Shown here: piece after piece, positions 17,130 through 27,256 of the stretch | How positions within the stretch are numbered: the stretch's first letter is position 1 | Layout: every line of letters starts with the position of its first letter | Assembly: GCF_000166135.1 (NCBI RefSeq) | Contig: NC_014666.1 | Coordinates: 7,130,001-7,194,000 of the forward strand | DNA from: Pseudofrankia inefficax | GTDB taxonomy: Bacteria > Actinomycetota > Actinomycetes > Frankiales > Frankiaceae | DNA length: 64,000 nucleotides | Reading direction: 5' to 3' | Notes under the pieces: generated by a model | The model's input: only the letters and a program-made list of their open reading frames with translations | What the model was told of the DNA's origin: nothing | The model's database searches: none | Position numbers and translations under genes: made by a program

Positions 17130-19085
17130 ATGTGGAGACGTAGAGTAGACGGCACGCGTGAACCGCAGTGGACGGCGGCAGCCGCGCGGCGCGTCTCGCG
17201 TCTCGTATCGCGCCTCGAGCTCCGCCAGCGGGTCGGTCTCCAGATCACCCTGGACAGCCTGGCGCTGGTGACGGGCCTGGCCGCCGCCCAGACCGGGCGT
17301 TTCAACTTCGACGCGTCGAACCTGCGCGACCCCGGGTTCTGGGTGATCGTGCTGCTGGCCGTCTGCCTGCTGCACTTCGTCGGCACCGCGCTGCACCTCT
17401 ACCTCGGCCGCTACCGGTTCGGCGGGTTCGAGGAGGTGCTCAGCATCCTGACCTCGGTCACGCTGACCGTGATCGGCCTGGAGATCGCCGTCTTCGCGTT
17501 CGGCCAGCCGCGGCCGATCCCCCTGTCGGTGCCGCCGCTCGGGGGCACGGTCACCCTCTCGATCATGTTCGGGGTGCGTTACCTCTACCGCCTCACCGAG
17601 GAACGGCTGCGCCGCCCCGTGCCCGAGGGCACCGAGCCGCTGATCGTGTTCGGGGCGGGCGAGGGCGCCGAGCAGGTGCTCGCCGCGATGCTGCGCACTC
17701 CCGACAGCCCCTACTACCCGGTCGCGCTGCTCGACGACGACCCGCGCTGCTGGAACCTGCAGCTGCACGGCGTCCGGGTCCGGGGCGGTCGGGACGCGAT
17801 CGCGCCGATCGCCAGGGCCACCGGCGCCGCGACCATGCTGGTCGCGATCCCGAGCGCGGACGCGGCCCTGCTGCGCGAGGTCACCGAGCTGGCCGAGGCG
17901 GCGGGGCTCGCGGTCAAGGTGCTCCCCCGGGTCGCTGACCTGATCGGCGGCAACGTCGACGTCACCGACATCCGGGAGATCGACATCAACGACCTGCTGG
18001 GCCGCCGGCAGATCCGCACCGACGTCGCCACCACGGCCGGGTACCTGGCCGGCCGCCGGGTGCTCGTGACCGGGGCAGGCGGGTCAATCGGCTCCGAGCT
18101 GTGCCGCCAGGTCCACCGCTACGGCCCGGCCGAGCTGGTCATGCTCGACCGGGACGAGTCGGCGCTGCGCGCGGTCCAGCTCTCGCTCTACGGCCACACC
18201 GGGCTCGACGACGACTCGGTCGTGCTCGGCGACATCCGCGACGTCGACATGATCTCCGCGCTGTTCACCGAGCGGCGGCCCGAGGTCGTGTTCCACGCCG
18301 CGGCGCTCAAGCACCTGCCGCTGCTGGAGCGGTTCCCCGGCGAGTCGGTGAAGACCAACGTGTGGGGGACGCTGTCCGTGCTGGAGGCGGCCGCGGCCTG
18401 CGGGGTCGAGCGGCTGGTCAACATCTCCACCGACAAGGCGGCCGACCCGTCGTCCGTGCTGGGCTACTCGAAGCGGATCACCGAACGCCTCACCGCGCAC
18501 GTGGCCGCCGAGCACCGGCTGCCGTACGTCAGCGTGCGGTTCGGCAACGTGCTGGGCAGCAACGGCTCGGTGCTGACGATCTTCGCCAGCCAACTCGCCG
18601 CCGGCGGTCCGCTGACGGTCACCGACGCGGAGGTCACCCGGTACTTCATGACCGTCCAGGAGGCGGTCGAGCTGGTGCTGCAGGCGGGGGCGATCGGCTC
18701 CGGCGGCGACGTGCTGGTGCTCGACATGGGTGAACCGGTCCGGATCGTCGACGTCGCCGAGCGGCTGGCCACCCGCGCGGCGGCCAAGACCGGCGGTCAG
18801 AAGGCCGAGATCGTCTACACCGGCCTCGGCGTCGGCGAGAAGCTGCACGAGGCGCTGTTCGGCATGGGCGAGACCGACGACCGGCCGCACCACCCGCTGA
18901 TCTCCGAGGTTCCGGTGCCCGCGCTCGACCCGAGCATCGTCGTCGAGCTGGACCCGTGGGCGGACGAGGAGAAGGTGCGCGCCGCGCTGCTGGAGCTGGG
19001 CCGCGACGCCGACCTCGCCGCCGTCACCGCCAGCCTGACCCGCATCCCCCACCAGCCGACCAGCACCCTGAACCGCGGCCGCTGA
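17130..19085 (+). CDS. FlaA1/CapD-type nucleoside-diphosphate sugar dehydratase
   Basis: A 651-aa polysaccharide biosynthesis protein of the WbpM/CapD class. Four N-terminal membrane helices (residues about 35–145) precede a CoA-binding-like Rossmann segment (LIVFGAGEGAEQ) and a second NAD-binding fold, VLVTGAGGSIGSELC. The active-site region has HAAALKHLPLLE and STDKAADPSSVLGYSKR, so YxxK is present where many long-chain members have Met. It probably performs 4,6-dehydration (or 5-epimerisation) of a UDP-N-acetylhexosamine at the membrane for glycan assembly. It is divergent from the Wzz-like gene and convergent with the epimerase (7 bp apart). Confidence 0.85.
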   Translation: MWRRRVDGTREPQWTAAAARRVSRLVSRLELRQRVGLQITLDSLALVTGLAAAQTGRFNFDASNLRDPGFWVIVLLAVCLLHFVGTALHLYLGRYRFGGFEEVLSILTSVTLTVIGLEIAVFAFGQPRPIPLSVPPLGGTVTLSIMFGVRYLYRLTEERLRRPVPEGTEPLIVFGAGEGAEQVLAAMLRTPDSPYYPVALLDDDPRCWNLQLHGVRVRGGRDAIAPIARATGAATMLVAIPSADAALLREVTELAEAAGLAVKVLPRVADLIGGNVDVTDIREIDINDLLGRRQIRTDVATTAGYLAGRRVLVTGAGGSIGSELCRQVHRYGPAELVMLDRDESALRAVQLSLYGHTGLDDDSVVLGDIRDVDMISALFTERRPEVVFHAAALKHLPLLERFPGESVKTNVWGTLSVLEAAAACGVERLVNISTDKAADPSSVLGYSKRITERLTAHVAAEHRLPYVSVRFGNVLGSNGSVLTIFASQLAAGGPLTVTDAEVTRYFMTVQEAVELVLQAGAIGSGGDVLVLDMGEPVRIVDVAERLATRAAAKTGGQKAEIVYTGLGVGEKLHEALFGMGETDDRPHHPLISEVPVPALDPSIVVELDPWADEEKVRAALLELGRDADLAAVTASLTRIPHQPTSTLNRGR

Positions 19086-19092
19086 GCAGTGG

Positions 19093-20064
19093 TTACGAGG
19101 GCAGCTGGGCGGCTGGTGGGCGGGGGGCGGCCAGCGGGTAGCCGCCGCGGGCGGCGTACCAGGCGACCGTCGCGTCCAACGCGGTGGCCAGGTCCCCAGG
19201 GGCGGCCTGCGGGAACAGCGTCCGGGCCGTCGTCGGGTCGGCCTGCTGATCGCGCACGTCGCCGGCCCGGCCCGGCCCGAACGCGACCGGCAGCTGGTAG
19301 CCGAGGATGTCCTCCAGCGCCGCCACCAGCGTGAGCAGCTCGACCCGGGCGCCGAAGGCCAGGTTGACCGGGCGCGGATGCGCGAGCCGGCGGGTGGTCG
19401 CGTCGGCGAGCATCGCCGCGATCGGCTCGACGTAGCCGACGTCCCTGGTCTGGCGGCCGTCGCCGTGGACGGTGAGCGGCCGGCCCGCGAGCGCCGCGTC
19501 GATGAAGGCCGGGATGACGGCCGTGTAGGCGTGACCGACCGACTGGAACGGGCCGAACACGGTGAACAGCCGCGCGACGAGCACCGGCAGCCCGAAGCTC
19601 GCCTGGAACCCGAGCGCGTAAGCCTCCGCGGCGAGCTTGCTGGCCGCGTACGGGCTGCGCGGGGCCACCGGGCCGTCCTCCCGGCGTGGCAGCGGACCGG
19701 CGTCGCCGTAGACCGCGGCACTCGACGTGACGATCACGTGCGCCTCGGCCCGCTGGGCGACGTCGAGCACGGTCAGCGTGCCGGTGACGTTGACGTCGTG
19801 GCTGGCCATCGGGTCGAGCAGCGATCGCTCGACGCTGGGACGGGCGGCGAGGTGGACGATGCTGTCGGCGCCGGCCGCGGCCTCCTCGAGCAGGGCACGA
19901 TTGGTCACGCTGCCCACCATCAGCTTGATCGGCAGGCCCGACAGGTTCGAGACGGCGCCGGTGCTCAGGTCGTCGACGACGACGACGTCGCAGCCGGCCA
20001 CGAGCAGTTCTCTGGTCAGATGGGAACCGAGGAAGCCGGCTCCACCGGTCACCACGACCTTCAT
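19093..20064 (-). CDS. NAD-dependent nucleotide-sugar epimerase/dehydratase (GalE-like)
   Basis: A 323-aa extended short-chain dehydrogenase. TGGAGFLGSH binds NAD, DDLSTG follows beta-2, and VHLAARPSVERS is typical of GalE/RmlB. The catalytic Ser is in TSSAAVYGD and the YxxK is in SPYAASK. LFTVFGP and DGRQTRDVGYVE complete the family pattern. It probably epimerises or dehydrates a UDP/GDP-sugar for the adjacent glycan genes. Its ATG follows GAAGGGTG. It is divergent from the NeuD-like acyltransferase gene. Confidence 0.85.
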   Translation of the reverse strand: MKVVVTGGAGFLGSHLTRELLVAGCDVVVVDDLSTGAVSNLSGLPIKLMVGSVTNRALLEEAAAGADSIVHLAARPSVERSLLDPMASHDVNVTGTLTVLDVAQRAEAHVIVTSSAAVYGDAGPLPRREDGPVAPRSPYAASKLAAEAYALGFQASFGLPVLVARLFTVFGPFQSVGHAYTAVIPAFIDAALAGRPLTVHGDGRQTRDVGYVEPIAAMLADATTRRLAHPRPVNLAFGARVELLTLVAALEDILGYQLPVAFGPGRAGDVRDQQADPTTARTLFPQAAPGDLATALDATVAWYAARGGYPLAAPRPPAAQLPS

Positions 20065-20224
20065 CGATCATCACCCTTCGAAATCAGTCAGGCGCTCAAC
20101 GTAGTATGCTTGCCGCCCCTTCCACATCTCGTCACCGTCGGCAAGCGACACGGAAGCACCGGCGCCGACACGCCCGGCACTCCCGGCCCGACCACGGCGC
20201 CTCGACATCACGGAGCCGCTGCCG

Positions 20225-20259
20225 TTGAACTCCCCGGCTCGCCGTTCTACGGTCACGGT
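20225..20259 (+). promoter_or_regulatory. Probable leaderless promoter of the NeuD-like gene
   Basis: TTGAAC (20225–20230) and TACGGT (20248–20253) are spaced exactly 17 bp. Predicted transcription start is at 20260, the G of the GTG start. No ribosome site is needed or seen. Confidence 0.55.
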
Positions 20260-21132
20260 GTGTCAACACGCCGCCACCGTCGGCAGCTAGTCATCGTGGG
20301 GACCGGCGGATACGGCCGCGAGCTGCTCGACGTCGTCGAGGCCGTCAACGCCATCGCCCCGGACGCGCCGGCCTACCGCTTCCTCGGTTTCCTCGACGAC
20401 CAGCCAGACGCCGCGCCCCGCGAGGACAACAGCGCGGACGCCGACCTGCTGGCCCGCCGGGGCGCCAGCCTGCTCGGCGGCCTCGACCTGCTGGCCACCC
20501 TCGACGCCGACTACCTGATCGGCGTCGGCTCCGCCGGGGCCCGGGCCCGCATCGACCGCTACGCCAGCGCCGCCGGCCGGCGGCCGGCGACGCTCGTTCA
20601 CCCGCGGGCCAACCTCGGCGGCGACGTCAAGCTCGGCCCCGGCACCGTGGTCTGCGCCCTGGCCAGCCTGACGACGAACATCGCCACCGGCCGGCACGTG
20701 CTCGTCGACGTCGGTTCCAGCGTCGCGCACGACTGCCGCCTGGGTGACTACGCGACCGTCGCGCCAGGAGCCCGGGTCGCCGGCGGCGCGGACATCGGCG
20801 CGCGCGCCTGGGTCGGCAGCCAGGCGACCGTCGTGCGGCAACGCCGGGTGGGCGCGGGCGCCGTGGTCGGGGCCGGCGCGGTCGTCGTCGACGACGTCGC
20901 GCCCGAGCTGGTCGTCGCCGGTGTCCCGGCGCGCCCGATCGCGGCCGGCACCCGGGGCGGGCGCACGCTCGCGCACGGCCTGGCCGAGGTGGACGCGGCC
21001 GACCTCGCCGACCTGCCACCCGATGACGTCCGCCCGCCGACCTGGCCGCCCCCGCCACGCCACGAGCAGCCACGCCACGAGCGGTCCCGGCCCGAGTCGC
21101 CCCGGCCGGTCCATCAGGCGGAAATCGCCTGA
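20260..21132 (+). CDS. NeuD-like sugar O-acyltransferase (left-handed beta-helix)
   Basis: A 290-aa NeuD/PglD-type acetyltransferase. The N-terminal PglD domain starts LVIVGTGGYGRELLDVVEA. From residue about 105 hexapeptide repeats follow (VHPRANLGGDVKLGPGTVV, VGSSVAHDCRLGDYATVAPG) and end in GNP-like AGVPARPI. His in VAHDC is the expected catalytic base. A Pro/Arg/His-rich tail of about 40 residues is unusual. It likely O- or N-acetylates a nucleotide sugar of the neighbouring glycan pathway. The GTG start coincides with the predicted transcription start. Confidence 0.82.
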   Translation: MSTRRHRRQLVIVGTGGYGRELLDVVEAVNAIAPDAPAYRFLGFLDDQPDAAPREDNSADADLLARRGASLLGGLDLLATLDADYLIGVGSAGARARIDRYASAAGRRPATLVHPRANLGGDVKLGPGTVVCALASLTTNIATGRHVLVDVGSSVAHDCRLGDYATVAPGARVAGGADIGARAWVGSQATVVRQRRVGAGAVVGAGAVVVDDVAPELVVAGVPARPIAAGTRGGRTLAHGLAEVDAADLADLPPDDVRPPTWPPPPRHEQPRHERSRPESPRPVHQAEIA

Positions 21133-21251
21133 GCCCGAGGCACTTCGCGAAATCCGGGGCGTCGCGGCGGGCCTCGGGTGGGCCAGGTGAACAGTCGCGG
21201 TCCCAGGTCACCCGAACGGCGGAATCCAGGCGCCCGACCCGGACCGCCGCT

Positions 21252-21264
21252 TAGCATCGGGCTT
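21252..21264 (+). promoter_or_regulatory. -10 box of a probable leaderless promoter
   Basis: TAGCAT (21252–21257) lies 7 nt before the GTG at 21265. No ribosome site is visible. Confidence 0.4.
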
Positions 21265-22050
21265 GTGGATCGCTGGTACGAGCTCGACGGTTGCGACAAC
21301 GTCCGCGATCTGGGTGGGCTGCCCACCGTGGATGGCGGCCAGACCCAGTACGGGGTGCTGCTGCGCAGCGACACCCTGCAGCATCTGAGCCCGGCCGACG
21401 TGCTCCGGCTCCGCGACGACTACGGCCTGCGGACGATCCTCGACCTGCGCACCCCCGAGGAGGCGACCCGGGAGGGCCGCGGCCCGCTGGGCGACGAGCC
21501 GATCGCGTACCACAACCTGTCCTTCCTGCGGACCCGCTGGCTCATGCCGGCCGAGATCGCCGCGGAGGAGGAGGCGGCGCTCGCGCTGATCCGCATCCGC
21601 ACCAGCGACGACCGGGTCGAGCACTACCTGGACTACCTGCGGCTGGCGGGCGACTCGGTCACCACGGCCATCGGCCTGATCGCGGACGAGGCCAGCGGCC
21701 CGACGCTGTTCCACTGCGCGGCGGGCAAGGACCGGACCGGCGTGCTCGCCGCGGTGGTGCTCTCCATCGTCGGCGTCGAGCGCGAGGCGATCATCGAGGA
21801 CTACCTCGCCACCAACGACCGGATCCACCTCATCGAGACCCGCCTGGCCGCGCTGCCGTCCTACGAGCGCGGGATCCGTACCCGCGCGGACGTCGACCAG
21901 CTGCGGGTCCGCCCCGAGGTGATGGCCGGGGTTCTCGAGCGGATCGATCAGACGTGGGGCGACGCCGCGGGCTGGGCCCGCCAGGCCGGACTTCCCGACG
22001 AGTCCATCACCGCGCTGCGCGGCCGTCTCGTCGCCACTGCCGCGGATTGA
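21265..22050 (+). CDS. Tyrosine-protein phosphatase (PtpB-like, Y_phosphatase3)
   Basis: A 261-aa phosphatase. An N-terminal NVRDLGGLPT motif and the P-loop FHCAAGKDRTGVLAA (HCxxGxxR with Cys nucleophile and Arg) identify the Y_phosphatase3 family, which includes M. tuberculosis PtpB. The Asp/Glu-rich helical lid (PAEIAAEEEAALALIRI) between them also fits. It dephosphorylates Tyr and possibly Ser/Thr or phosphoinositides. It lies near a BY-kinase-like gene, but the two are not in an operon. The start was chosen at the GTG following a TAGCAT box; upstream in-frame codons give a poor Arg/Pro leader. Confidence 0.85.
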   Translation: MDRWYELDGCDNVRDLGGLPTVDGGQTQYGVLLRSDTLQHLSPADVLRLRDDYGLRTILDLRTPEEATREGRGPLGDEPIAYHNLSFLRTRWLMPAEIAAEEEAALALIRIRTSDDRVEHYLDYLRLAGDSVTTAIGLIADEASGPTLFHCAAGKDRTGVLAAVVLSIVGVEREAIIEDYLATNDRIHLIETRLAALPSYERGIRTRADVDQLRVRPEVMAGVLERIDQTWGDAAGWARQAGLPDESITALRGRLVATAAD

Positions 22051-22178
22051 CCGTCCCGGCTGGCGCCCGGCTCGCGCACTTCCCTCGAATCATTCCGTAA
22101 GGGCGCGGTCCGCACGATTTCCGCGCTACCGGGAATGACTCACGCCGCGCGCCGGCCAAACACGGTTCGGCGGGAAAT

Positions 22179-22604
22179 CTACCGGCCCCGGACCTTTTCG
22201 ATCTGCGATAGCTCCTCGGGATCCGGGTCCGCTACCGCGAGAAATGCCCGCAAACAGTCGAGCGCGACCTCGGGGGCCGTTCTCTTCAGACTCATCGTGA
22301 GGACGTTCGCATCGTTCCAGAGGCGCGCGTTGGTCGCGATCCACGGCTCCCAGGCCTGAGCGGCCCGCACACCGGGGACCTTGTTCGCCGCCATCGCCGT
22401 GCCCGTCCCCGTCCAGCACATCAGCACGCCGAAACGGTACTCGCCCGCGGCGACGCCACGGGCCACCATTTCGGAAAGCTCCGGCCAGCTGGTCGGATCG
22501 ACGACCGTGGTCTCGTAGTTCGCCCGCAGATACTCCCGCACCGCGGCCACGCACTCATTGGTGTCGTCCGCACCAAAAATCACCTTGAAATTCCCGGCAG
22601 TCAC
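22179..22604 (-). CDS. RpiB/LacAB-type sugar-phosphate isomerase
   Basis: A 141-aa single-domain isomerase. The N-terminal VIFGADDTNECV and central LMCWTGTGTAMAANKVPGVRAA correspond to the RpiB substrate loop. Cys63 is at the catalytic position, but the next residue is Trp where RpiB normally has Gly. NARLWNDANVLTM corresponds to the usual ARxHNDANVLAL. These enzymes interconvert ribulose-5-P and ribose-5-P, or allose/galactose phosphates. The Trp substitution and divergence suggest a non-ribose substrate. It stands alone with a GTG start. Confidence 0.78.
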   Translation of the reverse strand: MTAGNFKVIFGADDTNECVAAVREYLRANYETTVVDPTSWPELSEMVARGVAAGEYRFGVLMCWTGTGTAMAANKVPGVRAAQAWEPWIATNARLWNDANVLTMSLKRTAPEVALDCLRAFLAVADPDPEELSQIEKVRGR

Positions 22605-22781
22605 CGGTCTCGCCGCACCTTTCCCTCACCCGTCGACCTGGTCGAGGGCAATAGGCCGCGTGGCGAAACCCCGCCAGCCCCCGCGGCACCACCCCGACCG
22701 CTGTCGCCCAATTTTAACAGTCGCCTACCATCGGAAACCGAACCGTAGGGCGCCCGTGGGCGAGAAGTCCGGCGGCGCCGG

Positions 22782-23429
22782 CTAGCGACCGGCGCCGGCG
22801 CCCAACAGCTCGGGGAGCACGGCGGCGAGGGCGCGGAAGGCCTGGCCGCGGTGGCTGATGGCGTCCTTCTCCTGGGCGGTCAACTCGGCGCTGGTCCGGG
22901 TCTCGCCATCGGGGCGGAAAAGCGGGTCGTAGCCGAAACCGCCCGCGCCGCGCGGCGCGGCCAGCAGCCGGCCGCGCAGCTCGCCGTGGACCACGTGCTC
23001 GGTGCCGCGCGGGTCGACGAACGCCGCGGCGCAGACGAAGGCCGCGCCCCGCCGCTCGACGGGAACGTCGTCGAGCTGGGCGAGCAGCAGGGCGTTGTTC
23101 GCCGCGTCCTTCTCGGCCCGGGGCCGACCGGGCGGACTGCCGGCCCAGCGGGCCGAGCGGACGCCGGGCATGCCGTTCAGCTCCTCGACGGCGAGCCCCG
23201 AGTCGTCCGCGACGGCCGGCAGACCGGTCGTCGCCGCCGCGTCCCTGGCCTTGATCAGCGCGTTCTCGGCGAAGGTACGGCCCGTCTCGGGCACCTCGGG
23301 ACCGTCCGGCAGCCCGACCAACTCGACCGCGAGACCCGCCGCCGCCAGAATCCGGCGCAGCTCGACGAGCTTGGCCTCGTTGCGGCTGGCCAGCACCAGC
23401 CGCGCCGGTGCCCCCACGGCCGCGGTCAC
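22782..23429 (-). CDS. rdgB: Non-canonical purine NTP pyrophosphatase (Ham1/RdgB)
   Basis: A 215-aa house-cleaning enzyme that hydrolyses ITP, XTP and dITP to monophosphates. Motifs in order are [54 protein letters not shown] and GGFGYDPLF, followed by [16 protein letters not shown]. Its GTG overlaps the rph stop by 4 bp. It is the last gene of the conserved murI–MBL–rph–rdgB run. Confidence 0.93.
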   Translation of the reverse strand: MTAAVGAPARLVLASRNEAKLVELRRILAAAGLAVELVGLPDGPEVPETGRTFAENALIKARDAAATTGLPAVADDSGLAVEELNGMPGVRSARWAGSPPGRPRAEKDAANNALLLAQLDDVPVERRGAAFVCAAAFVDPRGTEHVVHGELRGRLLAAPRGAGGFGYDPLFRPDGETRTSAELTAQEKDAISHRGQAFRALAAVLPELLGAGAGR

Positions 23430-24178
23430 TTGCCGCCGCCACGGCTGGCCGGCTGGGGCGGGCCGGCCGGCGGCGGGCCCGCGAGCGCGTCGGCCTGCGC
23501 CTTGGCGAGCTGGGCGCAGCCGGCGACGGCCAGGTCGAGCAGCTGGTCGAGCATCGCGCGGTCGAACACCACGCCCTCCGCGGTGCCCTGGACCTCGACG
23601 AACGAGCCGGTGTCCGTGCAGACGACGTTCATGTCGGTGTCGGCCGCCGAGTCCTCGACGTACGCGAGGTCGAGCATCGGGACACCGCCGACGACGCCGA
23701 CGCTGACGGCGCTGACCCCGCCGCTGATCGCCTTGGGCCGGCCGAGCCAGCCGCAGGCGTCGGCGAGCGCCACGTAGGCGCCGGTGATCGCCGCCGTCCG
23801 GGTGCCGCCGTCGGCGAGCAGCACGTCGCAGTCGATCGCGATCGTGTTCTCGCCGAGCTGCTTGAGGTCGATGCAGGCGCGCAGGCTACGCCCGATCAGC
23901 CGGGAGATCTCATGCGTGCGCCCGCCGATCCGGCCCTTCACGGACTCGCGGTCGTTGCGGGTGTTGGTCGCGCGCGGCAGCATCGAGTACTCGGCCGTCA
24001 CCCAGCCCAGCCCGCTGCCCTTGCGCCAGCGCGGGACCCCTTCGGTCACCGAGGCCGCGCACAGCACCCTGGTCCGCCCGAAGTTGATCAGCGCGGACCC
24101 CTCCGCCTGATCCTGCCACCCCCGGACGATCGTCACGTCCCGGAGCTGGTCGGCCGCCCTGCCGTCATGTCGAGTCAC
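23426..24178 (-). CDS. rph: Ribonuclease PH
   Basis: A 250-aa phosphorolytic 3'-exoribonuclease that trims tRNA 3' ends. The N-terminus has [15 protein letters not shown]. Further hallmarks are [70 protein letters not shown] (in part) and [10 protein letters not shown]. It starts with GTG at 24178 and is 42 bp downstream of the MBL gene. Confidence 0.94.
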   Translation of the reverse strand: MTRHDGRAADQLRDVTIVRGWQDQAEGSALINFGRTRVLCAASVTEGVPRWRKGSGLGWVTAEYSMLPRATNTRNDRESVKGRIGGRTHEISRLIGRSLRACIDLKQLGENTIAIDCDVLLADGGTRTAAITGAYVALADACGWLGRPKAISGGVSAVSVGVVGGVPMLDLAYVEDSAADTDMNVVCTDTGSFVEVQGTAEGVVFDRAMLDQLLDLAVAGCAQLAKAQADALAGPPPAGPPQPASRGGGK

Positions 24179-24220
24179 GCCAGGACTTTATCGTCGCGCC
24201 CCGACAGCCCAGGGCGCGGA

Positions 24221-24967
24221 TTACACCTCGAAGGAGGCGCCTGGGGTGGCGACGGTCAGTTTGCCGTTGTAGGCGGCGGTGGCCTCGGCCTCGCTGCGGA
24301 TGGCGTCGCCCCAGGGGACGAGGTGGGTGAGGACCAGCTGGCCGACGCCGGCGGCCTCGGCGTGCAGGCCGGCCTCTCGTCCGGTGAGGTGCAGGTCGGG
24401 CGGGTTGCTCTCGTGGTCGAGGAACGCGGCCTCGCACAGGAACAGGTCGCTGTCCTTGGCGAGGCGGACGAGCTTGTCGCACGGGCCGGTGTCGCCCGAG
24501 TAGGTGAGCACCTTGCCGTCCGCGCTGATCCGCACGCCGTAGGCCTCGACCGGGTGGGCGACCCGGGCCAGGTCGATGAGGAACGGGCCGATGTGCACCC
24601 GGCCGGGCCCGATCGTCTGGAAGTCGTAGATGTCGGCCAGCGAGTCCTCCGGCCAGCGCTCGAAGGCGCCGCAGATCCGCTCGCGGGTGTTGATCGGGCC
24701 GTAGACCGGCAGCTTCGGCGGGGTGCCCTGCGGGTGGTAGCGCCGGGCGTAGCTCTGCACGACGAGGTCGAGGCAGTGGTCGCCATGCAGGTGACTGAGC
24801 AGGACGGCATCCACGTCCCGCAGGTCGCAGTGCCGCTGCAGTTCGCCGAGCGAGCCGTTGCCCGCGTCGACGACGAGCCGGAAGTCGTCGGACTCGACCA
24901 GGTAGGACGAACATGCGGAGGTGGGCCCGGGGTAGGTACCGGAGCAGCCCAGGATCGTCAGTTTCAC
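24221..24967 (-). CDS. Metallo-beta-lactamase fold hydrolase, Rv1339-like (candidate cAMP phosphodiesterase)
   Basis: A 248-aa MBL-fold protein. [13 protein letters not shown] opens the fold, [10 protein letters not shown] is the HxHxDH zinc motif, YSGDTGPCD supplies the bridging Asp, and LTHLVPW supplies the last His. M. tuberculosis Rv1339 has the same neighbours (murI, rphA, rdgB) and is reported as an atypical class II cAMP phosphodiesterase. This orthologue assignment rests on synteny and motif pattern. Its ATG overlaps the murI stop by 4 bp. Confidence 0.85.
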   Translation of the reverse strand: MKLTILGCSGTYPGPTSACSSYLVESDDFRLVVDAGNGSLGELQRHCDLRDVDAVLLSHLHGDHCLDLVVQSYARRYHPQGTPPKLPVYGPINTRERICGAFERWPEDSLADIYDFQTIGPGRVHIGPFLIDLARVAHPVEAYGVRISADGKVLTYSGDTGPCDKLVRLAKDSDLFLCEAAFLDHESNPPDLHLTGREAGLHAEAAGVGQLVLTHLVPWGDAIRSEAEATAAYNGKLTVATPGASFEV

Positions 24968-25995
24968 TGGCGCACCGCCTCAGCCGTCGCCATGACCGCC
25001 GTCGTCACGTTGTCGCCGCCCCCGTCCCGTTCCCGCGTGCCCACCGCCATGCTCAGGGGCAAAGGCGCTTGCGCGCCACTGGTGCCGGCGCGATCGGCCG
25101 ACCCCGCCGCCGCGCCTCCGCCGGCGGGAAGCGTCGTGCGCACGCCCGCGGCCGTGGGACCGACAGTGGCCGGTGACCCGGTCGCCGCGCGCTCGCCGCT
25201 GGGCTGAGCCGGCAGGACGGCCGCCAGCTCGGGCCCGAGGAACCTGCGGCCGATCCTGGTGAACGAGCGCGGGTCGCCGGTGGCGAGAAACCGATGAACC
25301 GGTGGCGGGAGTTCGGGATCGCGAAACAGACCACCACGGGCCAACACCCGGTAGGTGTCCTTTGCGGTCTCCTCGGCGCTGCTCACCAGGGTGACACTTT
25401 CCCCCATCACGAGCCCAATAACCCCGGTCAGCAACGGATAATGCGTACATCCCAGGATCAGGGTGTCGACGTCCGCCTCCTGCAGCGGCGCGAGGTATGC
25501 CTCGGCCAGGCCGAGCAGCTGACGGCCGGCGGTCGTTCCCCGCTCGACGAAGTCGACGAACGCGGGACAGGAGACGCTGGTGAGCGTCACATCGGGGGCC
25601 GCGGCCACCGCGTCGTCATAGGCCCGGCTAGTGATCGTCGCGACGGTGCCGATGACCCCGACCCGGCCACTGCGGGTCGCGGCCACCGCCCGGCGGGCCG
25701 CCGGCAGCACGACCTCGACCACCGGAACGTCGTAACGCTCGCGGGCATCGCGCAGGCAGGCGGCGCTCGCCGTGTTGCAGGCGATCACCAGGAGCTTCAC
25801 GCCCTCGGCGACGAGTGTGTCCATCGCGTCGAGCGCAAGCCGGCGGACCTCGGCGATAGGGCGCGGGCCGTACGGCGCGTGCGCGGTATCGCCGAAATAC
25901 AGCAAGGGCTCGTGCGGCAACTGGTCGAGGATGGCCCTGGCCACCGTCAGACCGCCGACGCCGCTGTCGAACACCCCTATCGGCGCGTCGCTCAT
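24964..25995 (-). CDS. murI: Glutamate racemase
   Basis: A 343-aa racemase producing D-glutamate for peptidoglycan. Key residues are visible: Asp10 in GVFDSGVGG, Cys73 in IACNTASAA, Cys183 in LGCTHYPLL, and the GDTAHAPYG segment. About 70 residues beyond the usual end (residues about 270–343) are a Gly/Ala/Thr-rich tail with no obvious fold, longer than typical MurI (260–285 aa). It is first gene of the murI–MBL–rph–rdgB operon. Confidence 0.93.
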   Translation of the reverse strand: MSDAPIGVFDSGVGGLTVARAILDQLPHEPLLYFGDTAHAPYGPRPIAEVRRLALDAMDTLVAEGVKLLVIACNTASAACLRDARERYDVPVVEVVLPAARRAVAATRSGRVGVIGTVATITSRAYDDAVAAAPDVTLTSVSCPAFVDFVERGTTAGRQLLGLAEAYLAPLQEADVDTLILGCTHYPLLTGVIGLVMGESVTLVSSAEETAKDTYRVLARGGLFRDPELPPPVHRFLATGDPRSFTRIGRRFLGPELAAVLPAQPSGERAATGSPATVGPTAAGVRTTLPAGGGAAAGSADRAGTSGAQAPLPLSMAVGTRERDGGGDNVTTAVMATAEAVRQ

Positions 25996-26605
25996 GAGGG
26001 CAAAGACTAAGCCGGAAACCCCATGGACACCCTGTGGGTGTCGTCACGAGCGCATTGTCGAACCGCGGGCATCCGGGCGAGACGTCCGGGAGTGCCTGGT
26101 CTTGCCACGGTATGCGCTGCTCGTGATGATGCGCACGTCGCCTGACATCTCACGCTGACGAGCCGAGAAATGCTGCTGGTTCGGCGAATCAGGTCGTGCC
26201 ATCGAGGCGGCGACATCGGGGCGCAAACCCGCTGCGGCCCAGCCTCGTGGACTCCGGGCACGACATCCAGGCAGCTCCAGGAAGGTGACTACGACACGCA
26301 GGGTCCACGGTCACCCGCGCGGGGTGACATCACCGCCGATGTTCCCTTGCGTGCCGATATGGTGACCATAACGGTGTGTCGCCCGGCAAGTTCTGACCTC
26401 GCGGTGTAGTCTGGGAACTGCCTGTAATCGATCAGTGACTAACAGCGATCGAGCAGGTAGGTTGAGGACGCGGCTGAGGTGTCCGGGCCGATCCATCCGT
26501 CCCCGGACCGTGGCACCCCAGTCGCATCCCTCATCCTGGTTCGCGCAGGCCGCCCGCCTTCGCGTCGATTCGCCGACGCGAAGGGCCCGCCCGGGTTGGA
26601 ACGGA
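25996..26605. other. Intergenic region with no recognised gene
   Basis: The 610 bp between the murI start and the next minus-strand stop contain only low-quality ORFs. A TAGTCT box lies at about 26407, and a short TCGATC…GATCGA inverted repeat lies at about 26428–26452. These could mark a small transcript on the plus strand, but no known RNA family is recognised. Confidence 0.3.
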
Positions 26606-27256
26606 TCAGACCGTCGCCGCTTCGATGTCCGCGCGGCCGCCGGAGCGCGCACCCGCCGCGAGCCAGGCGCCGTAGGCCTGCTCGGCGAGCAGCCAGGCCT
26701 GACCCGGCAGCGTCCGCCCGGTCGCCGGAGCAGCCGAGGCGATGACCTCCGGTTCGGGCCACCGCGCGACCAGACCGACACCGCCCACCGAGGCCGCGAC
26801 GAGAACGGCGGCGTCCACCCGCTGGTCCCCGCTGATGACCCAGCGAGGCGCGTACGGGGCGAACCGGTCGGCGACCCGCACATGGCGCGTCTGCGCCCGC
26901 CCGACAGCCGGCACGACAACCGCGTCCAGCACCAGCGGAGGCTCCAGCAGCAGGACCGGGCCGCGCAGGCCCGACCACTCGACCACACCGTCCGGCAGCA
27001 GGCTCGTCTCGGCCAGCAACCCCGGGTCCAGCGGGGCCATGCCGTTCGAAAGGTCGGCGAGCCGGCGCAGCAGCCGTGGGTAGCACATCGCTCCCAGCCC
27101 AACCCGGACCCGCCGGGCGTGCTCCTCGGCAGCCAGGTGGAACACAGCGTCGACGAGCCTGCCGTCCAACTCCACCCGGACCACCCGCCGGTCCGGGAAC
27201 AGGCTGGCCATCATCTCGCCGTCGAGCAGCCCCCCGGCCTCACCCGCTCGCCTCAC
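26606..27256 (-). CDS. Conserved hypothetical protein
   Basis: A 216-aa protein with strong actinobacterial codon bias and no recognised family. GTG 27256 is chosen because GGAGGGAG lies 8 nt upstream. The protein starts VRRAGEAGGLLDGEMMASLF and has beta-rich segments (RVVRVELDGRLVDAVFHLA) and aliphatic stretches (GPVLLLEPPLVLDAVVVPA). It ends in a helical QAWLLAEQAYGAWLAA region. No signal peptide or metal motif is seen. It is the last chromosomal protein gene before the tRNA used as attachment site. Confidence 0.6.
   Translation of the reverse strand: MRRAGEAGGLLDGEMMASLFPDRRVVRVELDGRLVDAVFHLAAEEHARRVRVGLGAMCYPRLLRRLADLSNGMAPLDPGLLAETSLLPDGVVEWSGLRGPVLLLEPPLVLDAVVVPAVGRAQTRHVRVADRFAPYAPRWVISGDQRVDAAVLVAASVGGVGLVARWPEPEVIASAAPATGRTLPGQAWLLAEQAYGAWLAAGARSGGRADIEAATV

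Noticed and set aside
17130-19085. Tyr in the GYSKR active-site region as an anomaly of the FlaA1-type dehydratase
   Set aside because: YxxK is the general short-chain dehydrogenase motif and occurs in some members, so it is not enough to call the enzyme unusual.
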